57,588 nucleotides of DNA from Falsiroseomonas algicola (GTDB lineage: Bacteria > Pseudomonadota > Alphaproteobacteria > Acetobacterales > Acetobacteraceae). Positions 43,502 through 52,070 of the stretch are shown here, piece by piece; position 1 is the stretch's first letter; the number at the start of each line of letters is the position of its first letter. Below the pieces are notes generated by a model. The model searched no databases. It was not told the origin of the DNA and saw only the letters and a program-made list of their open reading frames with translations. Where the stretch lies: assembly GCF_011040385.1 (NCBI RefSeq), contig NZ_JAAIKB010000023.1, positions 1 through 57,588 of the forward strand. The letters run 5' to 3'. Made by a program: the position numbers and the translations under genes.

Positions 43502-44497
43502 ATGCGCTCGCCCATCTCGCGCCGCAGCATTCTTGCGGCAATGCCGGTCCTGGCCACCCCCGCGCTGATGCCGCGCATGGCCTTCGGGCAGGGTGCCTGG
43601 CCGGACCGGCCGATCCGCCTGATCGTGCCCTTCGGCGCCGGCGGCGCGATCGACACGCTGTCCCGCACCGTCGCCGCCAAGTTCGCGGAAGTGACCGGCG
43701 GCCAGACGCTGGTGGTGGAGAACCGCCCGGGCGCGGGCGGCACCATCGCGGGCGCGGCGGTGGCGCGGGAGCGGCCGGATGGGCTGACGCTGATGATGGC
43801 GGATATCGGCGCCAATGCGATCGGCAAGGAGCTGATCCCGACGCTGAGCTACGACCCGCCCACCGCCTTCACCCCCATCATCCATTTGGTGAACCTGCCG
43901 GCGGTGCTGATGGCGCATACCTCCGTCACCGCCACCACCGTGCAGCAGGTGATCGACCAGGCGAAGGCCAGGCCGGACGGCTTCACCTATTCCTCCGCCG
44001 GCAACGGCAATGGCAGCCACCTCTTCATGGCGCTGTTCCTGAAGGAGGCCGGCATCCGCATGGTGCATGTCCCCTACCGGTCAGGCGCCGAGATGGTGAC
44101 GGCGCTGATCCGCGGCGATGCGCAGTTCGGCTTCCCGACCGTCTCCTCCGGCATCGGGCAGATCCGCCAGGGCAATGCGAAGGCGATCGCGGTGGGCAAT
44201 GCGTCCGGAACGCCGCTGCTGCCGGGCGTCCCCGCCGTCTCCACCGTGCTGCCGGGCTTCGAATGCGCGGTGTGGCACGGGATCGTGGCGCCGGCGGGCA
44301 TGGAGGCGGGGCTCGCCATGCGGATCAACGAGGTGTTCGGCCGCATCGCGGCGATGGACGACGTGAAGCAGCGCATCTTCGACACCCAGGCGGGGGCCGT
44401 GGTTGGCGGATCGCCGGAGGATTTCGCGAACCACATCCGGCGCGAGGTGGCGCGCTGGACGCCTGTGATCCGCGAGGGCGGGATCCGGGTGGAATGA
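43502..44497 (+). CDS. Tripartite tricarboxylate transporter substrate-binding protein (Bug family), fourth copy
   Basis: A 331-residue Bug protein. It has a Tat-like leader (SRRSILAAMPVLATP), then IRLIVPFGAGGAIDTLSRTV, the NRPGAGGTIAGAAVARERPD block, YSSAGNGNGSHLFM and VPYRSGAEMVTALIRGDAQF. Its ligand is unknown. Its stop overlaps the next gene's start (ATGA), which couples it to a VOC-fold protein. As with the other three copies, no TctAB genes are near. Confidence 0.9.
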   Translation: MRSPISRRSILAAMPVLATPALMPRMAFGQGAWPDRPIRLIVPFGAGGAIDTLSRTVAAKFAEVTGGQTLVVENRPGAGGTIAGAAVARERPDGLTLMMADIGANAIGKELIPTLSYDPPTAFTPIIHLVNLPAVLMAHTSVTATTVQQVIDQAKARPDGFTYSSAGNGNGSHLFMALFLKEAGIRMVHVPYRSGAEMVTALIRGDAQFGFPTVSSGIGQIRQGNAKAIAVGNASGTPLLPGVPAVSTVLPGFECAVWHGIVAPAGMEAGLAMRINEVFGRIAAMDDVKQRIFDTQAGAVVGGSPEDFANHIRREVARWTPVIREGGIRVE

Positions 44498-44862
44498 CGG
44501 CTTCGCCCGCGCTGCTGCGCCTGACCGCCGTGCTGGTGGTGCGCGACGTGGCGCGGGCGATCGGCTTCTATGTCGAGAAGATCGGCTGCATCGAGTGTTT
44601 CCGCGTCGGCGACCCGCCGAGCTACGCGGCGGTGGAGCGCGGCGCGCTGGTGCTGAACCTGATGCCGGCGTCCCGCGCGCCGGCGGCGCTCGGCCAGGCG
44701 CATCTGCATGTGCTGGTCACGGGGCTCGACGGGCTGCATGCGGAGATCGCGGGGCGGGGTGTGGCGATCGAGGTGCCGCCGACCGATTTCGACTACGGGC
44801 TGCGGGAATTCTCGCTGCGGGACCCCGATGGCAACCGGATCACCTTCGGGCAGGAAGTGTGA
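44494..44862 (+). CDS. VOC/glyoxalase-fold protein
   Basis: A 122-residue vicinal-oxygen-chelate protein with two beta-alpha-beta-beta-beta modules: LTAVLVVRDVARAIGFYVEK, LGQAHLHVLVTGLDGLHAEI, then the family end REFSLRDPDGNRITFGQE with a metal-type Glu. It could be a glyoxalase, dioxygenase or epimerase. It is translated together with the Bug protein, which suggests it modifies the imported compound or binds it. Confidence 0.85.
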   Translation: MTASPALLRLTAVLVVRDVARAIGFYVEKIGCIECFRVGDPPSYAAVERGALVLNLMPASRAPAALGQAHLHVLVTGLDGLHAEIAGRGVAIEVPPTDFDYGLREFSLRDPDGNRITFGQEV

Positions 44863-44903
44863 CTTTTTAGTCGCTAAGGGACTTAAGCCGATTATGCCGA
44901 TTA

Positions 44904-44924
44904 GGTGCGTTTAGCACCGATTTT
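44904..44924 (+). terminator. Possible weak terminator
   Basis: GGTGC and GCACC (44904-44908 and 44914-44918) form a 5-base stem with a 5-base loop, followed by GATTTT. It lies 42 bases after the VOC gene stop in an AT-rich patch. The stem is short, so efficiency is doubtful. Confidence 0.35.
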
Positions 44925-45011
44925 CGCCTGCCGTTCCGGGGCGCCAAGCGTGGTTCGGGCGGTGATGGGGGCGAACATAGCCGGAACGGGAGCGGCGGGC
45001 CAGCTTATTCG

Positions 45012-46187
45012 TCAGGTCTTGCGGGCCAGCAGGGCGAAGGCCAGGGCGTAGTCCGGGCCGGCGCGGCGGCCGAGGAGGCGGGCGGCCTCGACGAATTCGG
45101 GCTCTTCCTCCAGCGGCGCCAGGCCGGCGGAGGCGCCGGGCAGGGCCCAGCCGGGGGAGAGGAAGATCCCGTCGCTGCGGATCACCGTCAGCCCCACGGC
45201 GCGGAGCATGCCCGTGACCTCCTGCACCGAGAAGCCGCCCGCCGGCACCGGCAGATCGAGCCGCCGGAGCGCGCGCATCGGCAGGCTGTCCTTGTTGTGG
45301 GCGGTGACCATGAGGCGGCCGCCCTGGGCGAGCACGCGCGCGGCCTCCGCCAGGGCGGTGGCGGGGTCGGCCAGGACATCGAGCGTGTCGATCATCAGCG
45401 CCGCGTCGAAGGTCGCATCCGCGAAGCCGAGCCGCGTGGCGTCCATGCGGGCGAAGGCGAAGGGCGAGCGCGCGGGATGGCGCGTCAGCGCGCGGGAGAG
45501 GGCGGGTTCGGCGATGTCGATGCCCGCGACCAGCGCGGCATCCGGCAGCAGCCCGCCAAGGCGCCCGCCGCCGCAGCCGATATCCAGCACGGCAAGGCCG
45601 CTGCCGGTGCCGAGATAGTCCGCGATCAGGCGATCCGTTTCGTCCTGGAAGGCGCGTTCCCGCGCCTGGCCGGGCACGCCGCCGGGGGCGAGCCAGGGGC
45701 GGGGCGGCGCGTCCCGGAATTCCGGCTTGGCGAAGCCGCGGGCGGGGCGGGGGATGGGGACAGAAGCGGGGCTCGGGGCGGGCGCGGCGGCTGGCGGGGG
45801 CGATGCGGGCGACGGCTTCGGGGGCTCCGGCGGCAGGGCGTCGCGATAGGCGTGGAAGGCGCGGACATGGGCGGTATCGCCGAGGTCCTTGTCCTTCGGG
45901 CCCGGCGCGGTGGCGAAGACGACGAAGACCTCATTGGCGAAGATCGGTCGCGCGGCGCCGGTCAGGGCCTTCAGGAAGGGGCGGGGGATTTCCGTGAGCT
46001 GGCCCTTGTGGACGACGATCCAGGTGAAGGCGCGGGGCGCCGCATCCTCGGCCGCGCTGTAGCGCTCCGCGCGGGGGATGACGAAGCGGAAGAGATCCGG
46101 CGCCAGGACGCGATCGGGCGGCGCGAGGCGGGAGCGCAGGAACTCGGCGGTGGCGGCCCAGGGCTTGTCGTCGTGGGGGAAGGACAT
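45012..46187 (-). CDS. SAM-dependent methyltransferase with extra N-terminal domain
   Basis: A 391-residue protein in three parts. Residues 1-115 form an unknown alpha/beta domain (LAPDLFRFVIPRAERY, TWIVVHKGQLTEIPRPFLKA, ANEVFVVFATAPG). A Pro/Ala-rich linker covers roughly 120-155. A class I methyltransferase follows, with motif I VLDIGCGGGRLGGLLPDA, an acidic residue in AGIDIAEPAL, and DAALMIDTLDVLADP. The target is unknown. The start at 46187 has no strong ribosome site; upstream in-frame sequence looks non-coding. It lies between the Bug/VOC pair and the AT-rich PIN patch. Confidence 0.8.
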   Translation of the reverse strand: MSFPHDDKPWAATAEFLRSRLAPPDRVLAPDLFRFVIPRAERYSAAEDAAPRAFTWIVVHKGQLTEIPRPFLKALTGAARPIFANEVFVVFATAPGPKDKDLGDTAHVRAFHAYRDALPPEPPKPSPASPPPAAAPAPSPASVPIPRPARGFAKPEFRDAPPRPWLAPGGVPGQARERAFQDETDRLIADYLGTGSGLAVLDIGCGGGRLGGLLPDAALVAGIDIAEPALSRALTRHPARSPFAFARMDATRLGFADATFDAALMIDTLDVLADPATALAEAARVLAQGGRLMVTAHNKDSLPMRALRRLDLPVPAGGFSVQEVTGMLRAVGLTVIRSDGIFLSPGWALPGASAGLAPLEEEPEFVEAARLLGRRAGPDYALAFALLARKT

Positions 46188-46643
46188 GGGGATCCGGTCT
46201 GCGGGCGTAGGGGGGCGCAGTGTCGCGGAGGTGGGGGAAGGGGGCAAGCGGAGGGGAGCGCTGGCTGGCTGCATCGTGCGCTTTCTGCGGGCCCGCCATA
46301 TTTCCCACGCGATCGGAGGCGTCTCGGCTGCAACGCAAAAGCGTCGTGCAAAGGCACGGGAAACCAGCCGGCCGGGACCGGAGGCTGCCGCTCTCATTGG
46401 GCGGAAACGGTGAAAATAGCCGGAAGGCTGCGGTATATTGCTCTCTGCATAGAAGTCGAGTGTAACTCCCAAGCGAGCAAAGTCTGAATTTTGCTACAAC
46501 AACCTCCGCGCCGTGATCGAATCTGAAAGGGCTGCGCTTCCGGCGTAATCTAGCATCAAAGGGGCCACGTTCCCTGCCGAGGTATCGCCTGCTAAAGGTG
46601 TATTGTTCAGGCCAGGGTCATCGCTCTGATCTGCGCTCGTTGG
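46188..46643. other. Intergenic stretch without recognised gene
   Basis: I see no convincing coding frame, tRNA or repeat here. Base composition changes within it, from the genome's high GC (46188-46400) to clearly AT-richer sequence (after about 46420). This marks the left edge of the patch that carries the two PIN genes. The methyltransferase promoter should lie near its left end. Confidence 0.5.
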
Positions 46644-47216
46644 TCAAAACGAATCCGAGATCGATGATCTTAAAAGTGCAAGAGCAACATCTGAGTCCAC
46701 GCACCTCATTTTGCTTCTTTTCCCGTTAGCCACAAGCATGTCAAGTTGCTTTATATCGCTATCAGCTGAGACGATAACATCAACGTCGTGGTTTGCGGCG
46801 GTGGTAACGTGTAACGAGTCTGCGGCTCGAACCCCCTTTTCCGCTAAAAGGGGTAAACTGGGGACTGCCATAACCGCATTCTCCGAAAGTTCAAGAATTC
46901 TTAGATTGAATAATTGTGCGGCCGTGAGAGCTTGATTCAAGATCGGACGGCAGACCGCTAGTCGAAGAGCTTCGGCATTCGGCACGGCTTTTATAGAAGG
47001 AGATATTTCACGGTAGAGCGCTTCTTCTGCCTCGTAAAAAGTCAAGGCCGATATCGTGCCCTCAACGGGGGAAGTGGCTACCAAATCCAGCAGATTTTGC
47101 GCATCGCTGTAAAGCGCTTGAGGGTCTCTGCCGCTCCGATGCGCCTTTCTAAGTACCGCATATTGGCCTCTCGCCAAATAATCGATGAGAATTCCGGTCT
47201 CGATAAGAATTCTCAT
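46644..47216 (-). CDS. PIN-domain protein A
   Basis: A 190-residue PIN-like ribonuclease-fold protein. The first acidic site is Glu6 (RILIETGILIDYLARG, where Asp is usual), a second acid lies in LTFYEAEEALYRE, and the C-terminal acids in VRAADSLHVTTAANHDVDV and VSADSDIKQLD. PIN proteins are typically VapC toxins or RNA-processing nucleases. No VapB-like antitoxin is adjacent. Its ATG overlaps the stop of a second PIN gene (ATGA). Codon use is AT-rich relative to all flanking genes, indicating acquisition. Confidence 0.75.
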   Translation of the reverse strand: MRILIETGILIDYLARGQYAVLRKAHRSGRDPQALYSDAQNLLDLVATSPVEGTISALTFYEAEEALYREISPSIKAVPNAEALRLAVCRPILNQALTAAQLFNLRILELSENAVMAVPSLPLLAEKGVRAADSLHVTTAANHDVDVIVSADSDIKQLDMLVANGKRSKMRCVDSDVALALLRSSISDSF

Positions 47217-47668
47217 CTTTGCTTACCATCGAGCAGAGCCTGGAATTCGGCTGACGAAATAAGTTTAGGTTTGGGCTTACCCCAATCCTTCTTCAGTGAA
47301 TGATCATCCGTAACAAAATAATCGCAGTCTGAAGCACTTCCTAATATCAATAAATCGTTCGAGTGTATTTTCCGATTTCGTAGAGTTCTTACATGCTTCG
47401 CAAGGTCAGTAGTTGTCTTCATGTTGAGCGGGGCCACGCTAGTATTCTTGGTGACCTCATCGATATTCGAGTAATTGCCAGTTTGTGTCGCAAAAAGGAC
47501 GATTTCTTGTAGCACGACTGGGTTCACAACATAGCGAAATCGTTTCAAAGCGTCGTCTTGAAAGAGCTCTTTCAAATTGCCGGCGTAATATTTAATGATT
47601 ACGTTGGTGTCTAGAAAAACTGTTGGCTTTTTTTCGCGGACTTTTCCGGAAGACATCACGTTCGGCAT
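47213..47668 (-). CDS. PIN-domain protein B
   Basis: A 151-residue PIN-domain protein. It has Asp20 in TVFLDTNVIIKYYAGN, a Glu in VVLQEIVLFAT, and the paired C-terminal acids in SNDLLILGSASDCDYFVTDD, so all four catalytic-type acids are present. An AAGGGA box precedes ATG 47668. It is the upstream member of a two-gene AT-rich operon with PIN protein A. Two PIN proteins in overlap without an antitoxin is not the standard VapBC layout; the pair may be self-contained, for example a nuclease plus an inactive or regulating partner. Confidence 0.78.
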   Translation of the reverse strand: MPNVMSSGKVREKKPTVFLDTNVIIKYYAGNLKELFQDDALKRFRYVVNPVVLQEIVLFATQTGNYSNIDEVTKNTSVAPLNMKTTTDLAKHVRTLRNRKIHSNDLLILGSASDCDYFVTDDHSLKKDWGKPKPKLISSAEFQALLDGKQR

Positions 47669-47846
47669 GCAAATGATCCCTTCGGTGAGTGAACCGCTTT
47701 AGCTGGTCGCTAAGGCATGTACTATCCCATCTCATGTTACCGAACACACGGCGCGTCCACCGTAGACCTGACCTCGCTGACGCAACGGCAAAAGAAAGCT
47801 TTCGATTGCATGCATGAGCACCCCATCCGCTGCACAGGACGGCCCC

Positions 47847-48575
47847 TCACCCCCCACACCCCATCGCATCCGCCAGCGCCCCGAAATCCTTCGCCACCAC
47901 CTCCCACTCCTGCGCCGGCGCCAGATCCTTCGTCTGCCCCGGCCCATGCTCCATCGGCCGGGGGATGAACCCCGTGCGGAAGCCGGTCACGCGCGCCGCG
48001 GCCAGGTCGCCGTTATGGGCGGCGCAGAGCATCACCTCCTTCGGCCGCAGGCCCAGCACCGCCGCGGTGTTGAGGTAGGCGGCCGGGCTCGGCTTGTAGG
48101 CCTGGGCGACTTCCGCCCCCAGGATCGCGTCCCACGGGAGCCCGGCGCGCTTGGCCATGTTCAGCAGCAGCGCGACGTTGCCGTTCGACAGCGGCGCGAT
48201 GATGTAGCGGGTCTTGAGGCGCGTCAGGCCCGCGACGCTATCTGGCCAAGGGTCCAGGCGGTGCCAGGCGCGATTCAGGTGGTCCAGTTCGGCTTCGGGG
48301 ACCGTGGCGGGGTCGAGGTCGTGGTCGCGCAGCACCGCCTCCAGGTTCTCCCGGTGCAGCACATCGAGGCGCGTGAAGGGGCGGGCGCCGCTGCGCACCG
48401 CCTCCATCGCCGGCTGGTATCGCCGGCGCCAGGCATCGGCGAAGGCGGCGGGGTCCACCGCGATGCCATGCTTCGCGAGGAAGGGCGCGGCTTCCCGCGC
48501 CACCCCGCTGCGCCAGTCCACGACCGTCCCGAAGACGTCGAAGACCAGCGCCTTGACGCCGTCGATCCCGCTCAT
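47847..48575 (-). CDS. Haloacid dehalogenase type II
   Basis: A 242-residue HAD enzyme of the L-2-haloacid dehalogenase type. It has the nucleophile Asp in LVFDVFGTVVDWRSGV, the Ser/Thr motif APLSNGNVALLLNMAKRAG, the Lys in AQAYKPSPAAYL and the final acidic region VMLCAAHNGDLAAAR. It hydrolyses a carbon-halogen bond to give a 2-hydroxyacid, though related enzymes act on phosphates. The start overlaps the stop of the PEP-mutase-type gene (ATGA), so the operon order is dehydrogenase, lyase, dehalogenase. Confidence 0.88.
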   Translation of the reverse strand: MSGIDGVKALVFDVFGTVVDWRSGVAREAAPFLAKHGIAVDPAAFADAWRRRYQPAMEAVRSGARPFTRLDVLHRENLEAVLRDHDLDPATVPEAELDHLNRAWHRLDPWPDSVAGLTRLKTRYIIAPLSNGNVALLLNMAKRAGLPWDAILGAEVAQAYKPSPAAYLNTAAVLGLRPKEVMLCAAHNGDLAAARVTGFRTGFIPRPMEHGPGQTKDLAPAQEWEVVAKDFGALADAMGCGG

Positions 48576-49471
48576 TCCGCGGCCTTGGCGGGCGGCAGGT
48601 TGCCGGCGGCCTCGGCCCATTTCCGGTCGAACTCCCAGACGTCCGGGAAGCCCATCAGCTCGCACATCCTGGCGAAGCTGTAGTCGGCATTGACCGTCAT
48701 GTTGTTGGAATGGCCATCGGCCTTGAGCTTGCCATAGGCGCGTTCGAGGGCGCCGGCGACGGTCAGGAAGCCGACCGCGGGGTAGATCGCGATGCGGTAG
48801 CCCATGGCGTGCAGCTTCTCGGCCGGGACGATCGGCGTGCGGCCGCCCTCGACCATGTTGGCGAAGAGCGGCTTCTTGATGTGGCGGCCGACCTCGGCCA
48901 TCTCGGCCTCGCTCTCCGGGCTTTCGATGAAGATCACGTCGGCGCCGGCCTCCGCATACATCCTGCCGCGGCGGATCGCCTCATCCAGCCCATGGGCGGT
49001 GCGGGCATCGGTGCGGGCGATGATGAGGAAATCCTCGCTCTGGCGGGCCTCGGCGGCGACGCGGATCTTGAGGGCCATTTCCTCGGCGGGGATCACCTTG
49101 CGGCCGGGCGTGTGGCCGCACTTCTTGGGGACTTCCTGGTCCTCCAGCTGGATGGCGGTGACGCCCGCATCCTCATAGCCGCGGACGGTGTGGCGGACAT
49201 TGAGCAGGCCGCCATAGCCGGTGTCGGCGTCGGAGATCACCGGCGTCTTGCAGCCCTTGGCGATGGTGCCCATGCGGCTGACCATGTCGGTGTAGGTGGC
49301 GATGCCCGCATCGGCCAGGCCGAGATGGGAGGCGGTCACGCCGAAGCCGGTGGCGTAGAGCGCCCGAAAACCCATGCCATCCGCGACCTTGGCGGAGATC
49401 ATGTCGAAGACGCCGGGGGCGAGGATGAATTCGTCGTTCTTCAGCGCCTGGCGCAGGCTGGGATGGGCCAT
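48572..49471 (-). CDS. Isocitrate lyase / PEP mutase family protein
   Basis: A 299-residue TIM-barrel enzyme of the PEP mutase / isocitrate lyase superfamily. It has the metal-binding VISDADTGYGG, VTAIQLEDQEVPKKCGH with the catalytic-loop Cys, IARTDAR and VIFIESPES. It could be an oxaloacetate decarboxylase, 2-methylisocitrate-type lyase or carboxyphosphonoenolpyruvate mutase; sequence alone does not decide. An AAGGAGA box precedes ATG 49471. Gene neighbours (2-haloacid dehalogenase and a malate/lactate-type dehydrogenase) suggest 2-hydroxy or 2-oxo acid metabolism. Confidence 0.9.
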   Translation of the reverse strand: MAHPSLRQALKNDEFILAPGVFDMISAKVADGMGFRALYATGFGVTASHLGLADAGIATYTDMVSRMGTIAKGCKTPVISDADTGYGGLLNVRHTVRGYEDAGVTAIQLEDQEVPKKCGHTPGRKVIPAEEMALKIRVAAEARQSEDFLIIARTDARTAHGLDEAIRRGRMYAEAGADVIFIESPESEAEMAEVGRHIKKPLFANMVEGGRTPIVPAEKLHAMGYRIAIYPAVGFLTVAGALERAYGKLKADGHSNNMTVNADYSFARMCELMGFPDVWEFDRKWAEAAGNLPPAKAAE

Positions 49472-49485
49472 GGTCTCTGTCTCCT

Positions 49486-50574
49486 TCAGGCTTGTTCGAG
49501 CAGGTAGCCGACATTGGCGCGCAGCGCGATGTCGCGGATCTGGCGGTCCAGCGCCGGCGGGATGGGGATGCCATCGGCGAGCCGCGCCTCCCGCTCCGCC
49601 GCTTCCGGGTCGCCGGGGATGAGGACGGGGAGTGCCGGGTCGGCGGGGGGCGTCGCGCGCAGCACCTCCACCATGTCGTCGAGGTCGCGTTCGAAGGCGC
49701 CGTCCGGGCGGAAGGCCGTCGGGTCCAGCGCCAGCATGAAGTGGCCGATATTGTCGGGGTCTTCCGGCCGCTGGGTGCGGTTGCGGATGGGGGAGAAGGA
49801 GGCACCGGCGAGGGTCGAGCCCAGGATATGCGCCATCATGCCGAGGCCGTAGCCCTTGTGGCTCGCCATGTCCGGCGTGCCGCCGACCGGGGAGAGGCCG
49901 CCCTCGGGCTTGTTGAAGACCTGGGCGACGGCGGCTTCGGCATCGGTGACGGGCTTGCCCTCGCCATCCATCACCCAGCCCTCGGGGATCGGCTTGCCGC
50001 GCAGCGCCTTGGCGCGGACCTTGTTGGCGGCGGCGGTGGTGGTGGCCATGTCGAGCACCACGGGGGGCTGGCGGCGGCCGGGGGCGGCGAAGGCGATGGG
50101 GTTGGTGCCGAGCACCGGCACCGCGCCCCGCGTCGGCACCATGGCGAGCGTCTTGGTCCCGCTGGTGACGAGGGCGACGCAGCCCTCGGCGGCGGCCAGG
50201 CGGACATACCAGCCGGCGGCGCCGAAATGGTGGGAGTTGACGACGGCGACGGCGCCGATGCCGCATTCCTTGGCCTTCTTCACGGCAAGCCGCATGGCGA
50301 AGGCGGCGACGGGATGGCCGAGGCCGGCGCCGCCATCGACCAGCGCGGTCGGGCCATTGTCCCGCAACACCTTCGGCCGCGCCTCCAGCTTGACCTGGCC
50401 GGCATGGCGCATGCGCTCATAGGCCGCCAGCATGCCGATGCCGTGGCTGTCCACGCCCATGAGGTCCGTGTCCAGCATGACGGTGGCGGTTTCCTCGGCC
50501 AGGTCCCGGGGCATGCCCCAGGCGCCCAGGATGGCGAGGATCTGCATCCTCACGCTGTCAGCCGTCGCGCGCAT
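49486..50574 (-). CDS. Malate/L-lactate dehydrogenase family (Ldh2/YlbC type)
   Basis: A 362-residue NAD(P)-dependent dehydrogenase of the type-2 malate/L-lactate/ureidoglycolate family. It has the conserved MGVDSHGIGMLAAYERM, VVNSHHFGAAGWYVRLAA, GTNPIAFAAPG and HKGYGLGMMAHIL. It oxidises a 2-hydroxyacid to the 2-oxoacid. ATG 50574 is chosen because a GAGGAA box lies eight bases upstream; 50595 is the longer alternative. It leads the operon into the lyase and dehalogenase. The dehalogenase product (a 2-hydroxyacid) could be its substrate. Confidence 0.9.
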   Translation of the reverse strand: MRATADSVRMQILAILGAWGMPRDLAEETATVMLDTDLMGVDSHGIGMLAAYERMRHAGQVKLEARPKVLRDNGPTALVDGGAGLGHPVAAFAMRLAVKKAKECGIGAVAVVNSHHFGAAGWYVRLAAAEGCVALVTSGTKTLAMVPTRGAVPVLGTNPIAFAAPGRRQPPVVLDMATTTAAANKVRAKALRGKPIPEGWVMDGEGKPVTDAEAAVAQVFNKPEGGLSPVGGTPDMASHKGYGLGMMAHILGSTLAGASFSPIRNRTQRPEDPDNIGHFMLALDPTAFRPDGAFERDLDDMVEVLRATPPADPALPVLIPGDPEAAEREARLADGIPIPPALDRQIRDIALRANVGYLLEQA

Positions 50575-50739
50575 GGTCCGCGTTCCTCTCCCCAACCACG
50601 AAAGGGGTGGACCGGCGGGGCCGGCGCGTCAACGGGGCGGGGCGATGGGGTGGTCCGTGTTGTCTTGAAAACGATACGATTGCATCGATGTGAGGGCGGG
50701 GCTACATATTGGCAGCCGTTCTGGACAGGTCCCCCCGCC

Positions 50740-50988
50740 ATGGCAGATCAGCGCACCGATACCCCGGCCGTGCAAGGCGCGGAGGCTCCCGTTTCCCTGG
50801 CGACGCAGCGGCGCGGCCGGGCCGATCCCTTCGCGCATGGCGCCCTGCCCATGCGGCCGAACTACCTGCCGGAGGAGGAGGAGGAGGGTGGCGGCAACCG
50901 GTCCGAACTCTGGAGCGTGGCGAAGGCGCTGCTGATCGCGGCCGGCGTCATCCTCGTGATGGGATGGCTGCTGGCGCGTTCCGCCTGA
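50740..50988 (+). CDS. Small single-TM protein A (tandem paralogue)
   Basis: An 82-residue protein. The polar N-terminal half has RADPFAHGALPMRPNYLPEE and a Glu/Gly run. One C-terminal membrane helix follows (VAKALLIAAGVILVMGWLLA), ending in RSA. Orientation is probably N-in with a very short tail. The next gene encodes a protein of exactly the same length with the same order of motifs (DPFA, MRPN, PEE, W..AK, WLL), so the pair arose by duplication. Function unknown. Confidence 0.7.
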   Translation: MADQRTDTPAVQGAEAPVSLATQRRGRADPFAHGALPMRPNYLPEEEEEGGGNRSELWSVAKALLIAAGVILVMGWLLARSA

Positions 50989-51027
50989 GGGCGTAATCTT
51001 CCCCGTGACAACCGGGGATGCCGACCG

Positions 51028-51276
51028 ATGCCGAATGACCCGCCGGTGCATGCGCCGCGCCCGGAACACGGGCCGGACCACCACGTCCTGCCTCGCCCGA
51101 TCGAGGCGCGGCCCGACCCCTTCGCGGTGGAGGGCGACCACAAGGTGATGCGGCCGAACTCCCACCCGGAGGAGAGCGGCACGGGCGGCGATGGCTGGGC
51201 GGCGGCGAAAAGCGCGCTGCTGTTCATCCTGGGCGCCGCGGTGGTGGCCTGGCTGCTCTACAGCCTGCTGGCCTAA
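51028..51276 (+). CDS. Small single-TM protein B (tandem paralogue)
   Basis: An 82-residue paralogue of the gene 39 bases upstream. It shares ARPDPFAVEG, KVMRPNSHPEES, GWAAAKSALLFILGAA and a C-terminal WLLYSLLA helix. The N-terminus is His/Pro-rich (PRPEHGPDHHVLPRP). One membrane segment is predicted at residues 59-80. It is followed after two bases by an SDR gene, so it is likely co-transcribed. Function unknown. Confidence 0.7.
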   Translation: MPNDPPVHAPRPEHGPDHHVLPRPIEARPDPFAVEGDHKVMRPNSHPEESGTGGDGWAAAKSALLFILGAAVVAWLLYSLLA

Positions 51277-51278
51277 GC

Positions 51279-52022
51279 ATGAACCGGCCGGTGATGCTGG
51301 TGACCGGCGCGAGCCGGGGGATCGGCGCGGCCGTGGCCCGCCTGGCGGCGGCGCGGGGGCATGATCTGGTGCTGACTTGGCGCGGCGGCGGCAGCGCCAT
51401 GGCGGACACCGTCGCGGCCTGCGAGGCCGCGGGGGCGGCGGTGGAGGCGGTGGTAGCGGATGCCGGCAGCGCCGCCGATACCGCCCGCGCCTTCGCCGCC
51501 TGCGATGCGCGCTTCGGGCGGATCGACGCCTTTGTCGGCAATGCGGGGATCACCGGGCCGGCGGGGGATTTCCTGTCCTCGACCGACGAGACCTGGGAGG
51601 CGGTGTTCCGCGTCAACGTGGTGGGCCTGGCGAGTGCGTGCCGGGAGGCGCTGCGGCGCATGGCGACCTCCCGCGGCGGGAAGGGCGGGGGGATCGTGCT
51701 GGTCTCCTCCCGCGCCGCGCAGATCGGCTCCGCCTTCGAATGGGTGCACTACGCCGCCAGCAAGGGGGCGGTGGATACGATGGTGCTGGGCCTGGCGCGG
51801 GAGATGGCCGGGGAGGGCGTGCGGGTGAACGCCGTGGCGCCGGGGATGATCGATACCGACATCCATGCCGAGATCCCGGGCCGGATCGAGCGCATCCTGC
51901 CGGGCGTGCCGATGAAGCGGATGGGGACGGCGGAGGAGGTGGCGGAAGCGGTGTTGTACCTGCTGTCGCCGGCCGCGAGCTATGTCACCGGCGCGGTTCT
52001 GCCCATCGGTGGGGGGCGATAA
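51279..52022 (+). CDS. Short-chain dehydrogenase/reductase
   Basis: A 247-residue FabG-like SDR. It has the cofactor loop TGASRGIG, NAG in VGNAGITGPAG, the catalytic Ser in LVSSRAAQ, the YAASK pair and the end SYVTGAVLPIGGGR. An Arg in TWRGGG after beta-2 suggests NADP use. It starts two bases after the small membrane protein gene. The substrate is unknown. Confidence 0.88.
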   Translation: MNRPVMLVTGASRGIGAAVARLAAARGHDLVLTWRGGGSAMADTVAACEAAGAAVEAVVADAGSAADTARAFAACDARFGRIDAFVGNAGITGPAGDFLSSTDETWEAVFRVNVVGLASACREALRRMATSRGGKGGGIVLVSSRAAQIGSAFEWVHYAASKGAVDTMVLGLAREMAGEGVRVNAVAPGMIDTDIHAEIPGRIERILPGVPMKRMGTAEEVAEAVLYLLSPAASYVTGAVLPIGGGR

Positions 52023-52070
52023 CGAATCGTAAGGTTTGCAACGGGTTTGGCGCTTCGGTATTTCTGCCGC

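Noticed and set aside
44870-47715. The same 10-base sequence (GTCGCTAAGG) at 44870 and 47706, considered as attachment sites around the methyltransferase/PIN region
   Set aside because: Ten-base matches are frequent by chance in 57 kb, the methyltransferase has native composition, and no integrase is present.
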